From Hordeum vulgare subsp. vulgare (Eukaryota; Streptophyta; Magnoliopsida; Poales; Poaceae), in NCBI RefSeq assembly GCF_904849725.1, contig NC_058524.1, positions 507,206,263 to 507,270,262 of the forward strand: a stretch of DNA of 64,000 bases. The letters run 5' to 3'. The notes under the pieces are model-generated. The model searched no databases, had not been told where the DNA came from, and saw nothing but the letters and a program-made list of their open reading frames with translations. The position numbers were made by a program, and so were the translations under genes. Positions 56,048 through 64,000 of this stretch are shown piece after piece. Each line of letters begins with the position of its first letter. Positions within the stretch are counted from its first letter, which is position 1.

Positions 56048-56855
56048 AGTTTTTCAAAGAGGTTTTGTAAGGCAGCCTTTGACGATACGGAACTCCGAGG
56101 GCACCTTCATACAGAGGGATCAACAAGTTCTTGTTAAACTTTTGTGATGAAGCATGAATAGAACTTGAGATGAGATAGCATAGATAGCTAGAGAAGGGTC
56201 CTAGACATTCTTGTCCATCCAATTGGCAAAAGATAAATCAAGAGCCAAATAACAACAATTGGATGTCCTCGAATGATCAAACATATGCAGACCAACATGC
56301 TCACACAATAAGAATGATGAATAAAACATGGTGAACATGGACAAACATCCTAGCAGCTATCAAGTACTTGGGAGATGACAAAATCATCTATGTATGAGTA
56401 TATTGATATAGGAGCCAAGCAAGAGTACTTGATCATAGGTCATACTCATCGTTAAGCATAAGTGGGGTTTCCACTTTTACATAAGAATTATTGTGTTCAT
56501 ATCATTAGGAGATGCTTATACTCAAGTCTTAAATTAAAGCTCCCCCTTGATATGATATCCCCACTAAGAGGGATCAACTAATCTTTGGTTTTTTCGTAAA
56601 AGACTTCAAGTAGGTGAAGTAGTGGTGGATGCTCAATGTTGATGAAGATCATCTTGAGTTGGGAGCAATCCTTGTGGTTTTCATACTCTTTTCACCTACA
56701 TGGGTTAGTCTCAAAGAAAAAGGAACATATGCTATGGACATGGAGTGAAACACACATGGGATAATGTACAAAGATGCATTAATTACATTGTTCCTTGCTT
56801 ACCTTTGAGGGAATGTGTGACTCCTTGAACTAATGCATATGGTTGAGCAATGTTC
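56048..56855 (-). other. Sirevirus spacer where pol would be expected
   Basis: About 800 bases with no RT, integrase or RNase H motif in any frame. It includes one purine-tract-like AAGGGGGAGC on the - strand (about 56551-56560). I see no gene. It looks like the region normally between pol and ORF3. Confidence 0.5.
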
Positions 56856-56860
56856 ATGAA

Positions 56861-57798
56861 ATCGGTAACTGGTAGCTGCTCGGCCGGTTTGGGAGTAGCG
56901 ATTAATCAATGAATCGGTGTATTAACTGGATTATTTGGTGGATCATTAATTGTTATATTAAATAGGGACTTGCCAACTTATATCTAGTCGTTTTTTATTA
57001 CAGCATACTTCCATGCACCTAGCTCCATAATATAACAACATATTATATTGGAGGCATTTAAAAAAAATAGACAAGAGGTAAAATCAATAACTGTTATGCA
57101 TCCATACCTACAAAATCTCAATATTCAAATTATCAGTTAAACATTCAAACTTGTCCATATACTGGCTAACATACATCACACAATATACTACAAATAACAA
57201 TCAAGACTAATAGTTCCATCCACTAATCTACAAAATTGTAATATATAATCTAATAATATATATTGTGGAATCTCGACCATGATAGGGAACAAGATGGTAG
57301 TACCTTGCTTGCTGGTGACGCCATGGAGGAACAGAATGGGGAGCATCCCACGAGTCAGGCGATGGGGAGCAAACCATGGGAGAGGATGGGGAGTAGCCAA
57401 TGGGGGGTGGGGAGCAGGCACGCGACTAGACTGGCGGAGCAGCTGGATCGTTGAGGTGTAGTGTCGTGACCGCCACCGGTGAGGACTTGGCTTGCCACCA
57501 GCCAGGTTAAAAGGGGGTGAAAGGAGCATGAGGGATTGGTAGGAGCGCTAAACCATATATATTTAGTAGCAATATGGGTGGGAGGGGTTATTGGCCAAAA
57601 TTTTGGGATTTGTTTGCCCACCAATTACTGAGCCAATACTGATTAATCAGTGTGGCAACTGATTAATCAGTATGACAATTGATTAATTGGTCTAACCGGC
57701 CAATTAATCGGCCTGACAAGTTAACATGATGAATATGTGTTATTCGACTCGGCCACCCTATGAGTAGTGATTAACTGGCAAGTTAACTGGTTAATCGA
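56861..57798. mobile_element. Unclassified 938-bp insertion, 5-bp TSD ATGAA
   Basis: ATGAA occurs at 56856-56860 and 57799-57803, and joining the flanks gives a continuous Sirevirus sequence. The ends are only weakly inverted (ATCGGTAACTGG against TCGATTAACCAG). Instead, subterminal direct repeats with CTCGGCC, AGTAG and GATTAA blocks lie at 56879-56907 and 57748-57774. Iterated ACTGATTAATCAGT palindromes occur at 57638-57671. A GC-rich patch at 57290-57500 has no convincing gene. Class unknown; possibly a non-autonomous DNA transposon. Confidence 0.65.
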
Positions 57799-57879
57799 AT
57801 GAATTCTTGGACAATGTGGTTGAGGTTGATTGCAAATAGTTCTTGCCAAAATGAATATGAGTGACTTTCATCGGCGGAG

Positions 57880-59690
57880 ACTCCCCTCAAGAACTTCTAG
57901 TTCTTCCTCTTGGGGATCCTCACCAAATTGATGGGAATGCTTGGAGTTGTGGTAGCACTTGTTGAGGTAGAGCTAGTAGTATCCTTGGGAACCCACTTGA
58001 CGTTGGCTTGGGATTCTTCTTCAAATAGGTCAATGTCATCTTGAACCTTTCCCTTGCCTTTGTGGTCTTGTGGTAGAAGGCCATCTTGTGAGATCGTTCC
58101 TTCGAAAGGATTCGAGCACTTCTCTTCTTGGGAAACAAACTTGGGAGTGGGATATGGACCTTCTTCCCAAACATCTTCGTTAACGTTGAAGTAGCCAACA
58201 CCTTGTTTCTTTCGATGTCCTCCTTGCTTGCGCACAATTTCCTCAAATTGCTTACTTCTGGCAAGAATCTTGAAGACACATCTCTCTATAATTCCTTTCA
58301 ATAGATCATTTTCTTGCTCAAGTGTAACTTGGCTAAGAGAATCGTTAGTGGATTCAATAGAGTTACTAGCAACAACATTATTGGATTTAGCTTTAGCATT
58401 GTTGTTACTAGATGAAGAAACCTTCTTGCCTTTGTTACTTGTGTTCCTAGGTTTAACTTGTGGAACAAATTTAGACAAGAGTAATCGTTTGGCTAGATAA
58501 GAAAAACTGTTCTTCCAAAGATCATCATTGATTGTTTTAAGAACTCATGCACTTGCTCCAAGTTGAGCTTCTCGAAGTGTAGCTTCTCATGGGTTCTTGC
58601 AAGCTCTCTGTGATCTTCTAGAGTAGTCTCATGAGCTAACTTAATAGTTTTTAATTCTTGAGTTACTCGTTCAATTTCTTTCTTATCATCATCATTTAAT
58701 TTCTCTTGACTAGCATGATAAATAACAAGTTCATTTTTACCGCATTCACTTGTTTTGTCTAGAAGCAAGTCATCTTATCCTAACAAGTCATCCTCATCAG
58801 TATTGAAATCAAGATACTTAGGATGTGATACATTGGGGCCTTTAGCCTTGAAGCAGTTTCTGACTTCCCTCATTTGGTGAATCAAATAAGTCGTAGGAGT
58901 TGGTGAAAACACGCGCAATCCCGGCAACACCTTCATCTTGACTATAGTCGGAGTTGGAGTGATATCTTCTCTCAGAGTGGTGATCAGACTCGGAGCCACA
59001 ACCCATTCACCAACATGAGCTTGATGTCTTCTTCTTGAACTGCTCTTGGTGTATTTGTCCTTCTTCTCCAATTCCTTGCCTCTTCAGAGTTTCTTCATTT
59101 ATAGTGATCTTATCTACTCCTTCTCTCTCTATGAGGTGACTCATCTCTTGAGCTTCGTATTTGAGGTGACTCTCCTCTTTGTTTGTAGGGAGACGAGCAC
59201 TCATTTGAGTAGTGTCCGGGTTCCCACAATTGTATCAGTTTCAGTCACGACTGCACGAACGCTTATCATCATGTCTTGAACTTGAGCTTCTATCTTTGCC
59301 TCTACTCTTGTAGAAATTCTTGAATTTCCTGACCATGAGGATTATCTCTTCATCAGTGACAAGATTGTCTTTTGAAGTAGTGGGAGCATCACATGAAGCT
59401 TTATAAGCACCGCTTGACTTGTTGTGCAGCTCATATTTGTCCTTGAGTGACATCTCATGAGCAACAATCCTACCAATGACTTCAGTTGCCTTGAGATCTT
59501 TGTAATTTTCCATCATTTGGATCAATGTGCACATTGTGTCATACTTGCCATCAAGATCTCTAAGTATCTTCTTGATGATGAATTTGTCGGTCATCTCTTC
59601 ACTTCCTAAGCCGACATTCTCATTGGTGATGAGAGCTATCCTAGAGTACATTTCGATGACTCCTTCACCATCGTTCATTTTGAACTTGTC
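57880..59690 (-). pseudogene. Sirevirus gag on the - strand, 5' truncated
   Basis: On the - strand the visible gag begins near 59678 with RIALITNENVGLGSEEMTDKF, a Gag UBN2-like segment (KYDTMCTLIQMMENYKDL). A Ser/Arg/Asp-rich section follows (SSSSRHDDKRS). The position of the zinc knuckle (about 59210-59250) has mutated. The distal part runs to 57897 with EQENDLLKGIIERCVFK, GVGYFNVNEDVWEEGPYP and a Ser/Thr-rich end. Several frame changes (near 59230, 59030, 58760 and 58490) make it a pseudogene. It would have encoded the large Sirevirus Gag. Protease and pol do not follow. Confidence 0.8.
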
Positions 59691-59696
59691 CAGCTG

Positions 59697-60233
59697 ACAT
59701 ATATGGAATATATATGTCTAGTGAGTTTCCTTAAATTTTATTAAATATTTTGAAAGCAATAAAAATAACTTTCCTTCACAAGAGACCATTTCTGGCCTCA
59801 CAGGAAGGCATTTAAATAAAATAGTAAAATAACTTTTAAAATAATAATATTGTGGTTTTGGGAAGCCATTTTGATAATGGGTTTTAAATAAAATAATTGG
59901 TGCAAAATAAATTCCTTAATTTGAGGACTTGTAGTGCAAATCCCATCTCAGGGGTTTTGAAAGCTTAATTCAAAGAAATGCTTTTTGTTGAAAATAATAT
60001 TTGGTAAAAATAGTTTCCGGTCCTAAACACATGGCATGATCGTTAGGCAGGAGTTTTGGGCTAAGGAGGCGAGTGTGGAGAGTAACAAGAATTATGAAGA
60101 ATCAACACAAGCATACCATCAAGCAAGCAAACAATAGTCACTTCAAGCATCACAAGCATTCACAAAAATTTTAATTGGTCCTAATTTTTCAAATAAGTAA
60201 ATTAGTCAGGAAAGCTAAACACAAGGTGTTATA
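59697..60233 (-). repeat. Truncated LTR of the same family as the 5.0-kb solo LTR
   Basis: The sequence aligns with about 54465-54983, for example AATATATATGTC followed by GAGTTTCC, then AACTTTCCTTCA. It represents the first ~535 bases of the LTR on the - strand. The terminal base pair is mutated (TA instead of CA on the + strand at 60232-60233). It abuts the Sirevirus gag at about 59690. Confidence 0.8.
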
Positions 60234-63200
60234 GACCTTACCCCCTTAATAAAATCTCGTCCCTGAGATTTCTAGGCTAGGGGTTGGAGAGATACAAAAT
60301 CTTGAGTCGGAGGTAGTCGTCATGTCCCCATGTTGTTGTTCTGGGTCTTGAGGTGCTTGATGATACGGCTTCAAATGCTTCTCACGACCTTGCTTGATCG
60401 TGAGCGGGGTGTGACAATTAGTTATGCTTGACCGAGGGTCAAGGGCTTGGTGAACTAAGTCCGTGCAAGGTTCTAGCTTGTAAGTGCATTCCAAAGTCAG
60501 AATACGTGGCAAGATAGTGCGTCTGGGTTTTGGTCTCGGGGCTGCTCAAGCAGGTTAGTGACATCTAGATGTCTCGTATTAAAACATAAGGGTCAAGGCC
60601 TTTGCGTAGCTTCCTGCTGACGGGGAAGTCCTAGCCTCCCTTATGGCAGGCAAGCTTTGGTCGTAGATGGTCTTCATCCTCGAGGGTGTTGTAGTGGTCT
60701 TCGAAGGCTTCTCATGAAAGGGTCTGGTTTGGGTCTTGCCCATGAGTCTTATGCTCAGAGACTCAGTGTTCAGTACGGCCCTACCTTCGGGGATGGTTCG
60801 CGAGGGGTTCTGGTTGGGCTGGCTATTCAAGAGTATAGACCAGTCATCCAGTCCCAAGGTCTGGGGCTCCGCAAGCGAGTGAATCACCTTTAGCAGGTTT
60901 TCACCATGATCCAATTAGGACTCTCGTCCTTGATTTGGACTAAGAATAGGTTCTCTGATTTCTCTCGCTGTCCAGGGCTTCGTTGTCTTGAATCGTCGAG
61001 ACTTCTTGACATCGTTGATGTAGTCATTGCAGGATCGGTGGTAGACCTCTTCTGCTTCCTTATCGTTGTCGTGGTTTCCCAGCCATGGCGGTTCTTCGTC
61101 TTGTCTTGGGTAGGATTGACTTTTGCTGACTTGAGGTTGCTTCAAGACTCCCACCTTCTCGAGATAACACCTCCTCTCGAGGGGCATAGCAATCGGCGTT
61201 CATGGGGCTCGTCCAAACATGACTAAGGTGTTCTTCCTCTTATCGGGTGAATTAAGTATGTCATCCGTGAGGATAACAACATAATTTCCCCAAGCATGAC
61301 ATAAGCATAGTACTGATGAGACACGTCAGGAGAACGGGGACTTGCTATGGGTGGTTGCTGGCCGAGGGGTTTGTGGTCCAACATGATCTGGTCCTTCATG
61401 CCCATGTTGTCATAGGTACGATGGGTGGCGGTCGGGCGGAGTACTGGCCATATTCCAACAACTTAGAGTCATTTTCTATGGTCATAATCCGACACCTTAT
61501 GGTTGTGTGAAGCTTTAGGGTCTCAAGGAACTTAGGATGTGGGTGAACAATTATCATCTTATCTCTAAGCACATTCCTTAGATGCCTATGATGTGACCTA
61601 TTGCTCTGGACAAAATCACTCTATTTCACTGAAGATACCATCTCACATAAGTCAACCCCACACCACTCATGCTAGTCAACTCCGGGGTTGAGGGGAGGAC
61701 TAAACCCAAACACCACAAGTATCATACAACATACAATGCACATGCGTCCCTATGCAGGAACCTCAGAGAAGCATACAAGCTGCTAAGCTTCAACTGGGAT
61801 GCTACAAATCCAAATGTCCAGCTAGATCATTCAATGGACAGGGTACTGCATTTCTATATTAAAGAAACACTTAGTATACCAATCCAATATCTTGTTTCCT
61901 TCCTACAAATCCGATCAAGTGGTCCACCAATCCGGTCGATCACCACTGGACCCATCACTCGTACAAATCCAATATTGATGGGGTTCTATATAATCACTTA
62001 GAGTCCTCATAATTCACATAGTATTTCCAGTATCACGGCCAACTAATGTCCAAAGTCAATCCACATAGGTTCGTAAATCAATTCGAAGACTCCAAGTATT
62101 CACACTCATTATCCACCGGGAATCATGGTATCATGATCGAGATCATCGGGCTAAATCCAATTTACTCCGAACCATGTGTCCTTATGCATCATTAATACCC
62201 TATTGGAATTACCTATTTAAATCCAATATTCAAGTCCAATAAGAACTCTTACTCGATACTCCAAGTCATTATGGTAAAATCATCAAACCACGTCAACGAT
62301 TTGACAAAGTCAATTATACCACAAAGAATTATCGCTCGTGATCATAATTTTCCTACTGAATCCAAACGTACTCCAGGAACATATAGGTTATGCTACTTTG
62401 TCAACTTGTTCCACCAAGTTCACCTACCTTTATAAGGCTCTTACGATTCACCAATGTAGTCTAGCTATATCCCCAAGTCAACTATCATCATTACAACAAA
62501 CTTAGTCTGATACTCTATATCCGAGAACGGTCCTTCTTATGGCATCAGGGTTATGGTGCTATCTTAAGATTGAAGGATACTTATCCACTATGATCACTCG
62601 TTCCATAAAGAACCCGGTGCTAAGCGGGGGTTTATCGGGGCTCAACAGGTGTTCTGGCAAATTCGTGTATGAGACACGTGGCCAGAAAGTTTGAGCCAGA
62701 AGGCTTGTGGAGGTTAGTCTGGTCTAGGGAGGGTTTCCGATCTTGAGGAAAGCATAACCTATATGGGTTGCGGGTGGTTAAGCATGGCATAGTCAGTGTC
62801 TTCAATGTCGCTGTCCGTCGAAGTGGATTTCTGGTGCATCTTGTCTTGCTGGTCTTCAGTTGTAGAGAAGAGTGAGTGAGTGAGAGAGAGAGAGTAGCAA
62901 CACAGAGGAGAGTGCCTAAGCGGTGCTATAGTGCAAGTGCAATCAAACATGTGTTGGAAAAGTCAAATCAAACATCAAGATGAGGCAGGTGATATAACCG
63001 CATGCTTGTTGCCTAGAGCAAAAGTGCGACTTATATCAAAGCACACGTAACAAAAACAAGCAACACACAACATGGTTCCATCCGAACCATTCCACAGACT
63101 CAAATTCGTATAGGGGATTCACGACTCATCCTACCTAGGGGTTCTCGGACTTGACAGTCGTGCTTTCTTAATGTCCCGAAGAGGAGTCTGCTAAGTTTTG

Positions 63201-64000
63201 TGGAACTTCTCATGGTGTTGCCACGTCTCTCGTTGTTGCTCGCCGAAACGACTCAGTTTGAGTTGAAAGAATTCTTGATGACTTCTCGTGTGGTTAGTTG
63301 CCGACGAAGGTGGTTCTTCATGGCTGTCGTTGACAGGATCTTCTGTTGTCTTCATAATCTTGTCACTGTCTTCTTGCCTTCCAAGGCTCCGAGAGTTTCG
63401 AGTGGACGACCTTTATGCAATCACGTCAGCAAGGCATGATAGAGTTCCGACCCGTCACTCATGTTGATCGCGATATCAACACCTAGAGAGGGGGATGAAG
63501 AGAACTGTTTTCCTACTCATTAGGGTGGGGCGGACCAAATGGCAAGATTCTCATCCACCGGTGGTGGTCGACACAACCTTAATGTTGACAGGGTCGCTCT
63601 ATTAGAGATGTAGTTCATGGCCTTGCATATATTACGTCCTGCTAATTATCGGTGAAGGTGGCATTACCCCGGATCAGTGTCAAGGGTGTCACCATCTTCT
63701 AGGTCTTGATGTCATTGTTCCTCTTGGAGGTACTTCTGTTGATGTCGTCTGTTCGTAGCTTGTCATCCTTGTCCTTCAGTACATGGATGATTGTTTGGAA
63801 AGGTTGCTTCCTTCCAAGTTGCCCACGAGGATTTTAAGTAATCCAGTGGTCAAAGGGCATAAGGGTGATAGCGACCATTTACAAGTTTTGAAAAAGTAGA
63901 CGAGGAGTGTCACAGAATAAGGGTGGAAGGCTAAAGTATAACCTTCATTTTCTTTGAAGATTTAGGAGAGGCGAGAAATATATAGGTTTGCAAGAATTTT
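60234..64000 (-). mobile_element. Probable non-coding internal region of the truncated LTR element
   Basis: On the - strand the sequence runs into the LTR start through TTATTAAGGGGGTAAGGTC, a purine-tract-like end preceded by a GGGACGAGATT block typical of gypsy 3' ends. Upstream I find only frames under about 112 codons and no retroviral motif. A GAGT/GA microsatellite lies at 62871-62894. I cannot name the family. It may be the long 3' untranslated interior of the same element, or contain other degraded repeats. Confidence 0.45.
62871..62894 (+). repeat. (GAGT)n(GA)n microsatellite
   Basis: A short run of GAGT units followed by GA dinucleotides. It is of no known function. Confidence 0.85.

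Larger units (their letters stand above)
47400..59690 (-). mobile_element. Inga-like Sirevirus on the - strand, pol deleted, multiply interrupted
   Basis: On the - strand the order is gag (59690-57880), a pol-less spacer, an ORF3 promoter-like region, ORF3 (55218-48101 with an insertion), a purine-tract array and the start of an LTR (47622 downward). The LTR start TGAAAGCACAATTGCTCCC is the form I associate with Inga-type Sireviruses. Insertions at 49949-54983 and 56861-57798 interrupt it. Its 5' LTR and the start of gag are missing at the 59690 junction. Confidence 0.8.

Overview
This window is plant nuclear DNA from a large, repeat-rich grass genome, almost certainly Triticeae (wheat, barley, Aegilops or a relative). 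The evidence is two copia elements with BARE-1/WIS/Angela-type LTRs, Maximus-like and Inga-like Sireviruses, long gypsy-type LTRs, Stowaway and Tourist MITEs, and a Helitron. I found no intact single-copy host gene, rRNA, tRNA or CRISPR. The only host-derived coding sequence is a GC-rich MATH-BTB/POZ gene fragment carried by the Helitron.

Layout, left to right. (1) 1-8313: Angela/BARE copia element on the + strand, its 5' LTR cut by the window edge, with a badly decayed interior. (2) It sits inside a Maximus-like Sirevirus, of which 8314-24345 is visible: gag, protease, integrase-RT-RNase H, an envelope-position third ORF (ORF3), a purine-tract array and the 3' LTR. A 3.8-kb solo LTR (15404-19230, TSD TCTGG) interrupts its ORF3. 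(3) 24346-24926: the end of a short-LTR copia-like element. (4) 24927-33480: a + strand LINE, split by a 4.5-kb Helitron (26150-30696). The Helitron carries the BTB fragment and at least four MITEs. (5) 33570-45532: a - strand gypsy-type element (internal part plus one LTR), whose LTR is split by a complete - strand Angela/BARE element (35269-44084, TSD TAGGA). (6) 45533-47400: a + strand Sirevirus ORF3 relic, facing (7) 47400-59690: a - strand Inga-like Sirevirus with gag and ORF3 but no recognisable pol. That element is interrupted by a 5.0-kb solo LTR (49949-54983, TSD CTTTC) and by a 938-bp unclassified insertion (56861-57798). (8) 59697-64000: a truncated LTR of the same family as the 5.0-kb solo LTR, and what is probably its non-coding interior.

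The nesting gives a relative order of events: LINE before Helitron, Maximus before both the Angela and the solo LTR, and gypsy LTR before the second Angela. Several empty sites can be inferred exactly. Removing the Helitron restores the LINE frame, and removing each solo LTR restores an ORF3 frame.

The most interesting signal is a gene-like module in front of ORF3 in two divergent Sireviruses on opposite strands. Each has a TATA box about 620-650 bp upstream of the ORF3 ATG, then a gene-like leader, then consensus-like splice sites just before the ATG. This suggests that the envelope-position ORF is transcribed from its own internal promoter. All family assignments rest on recognition by eye; no database search was possible.
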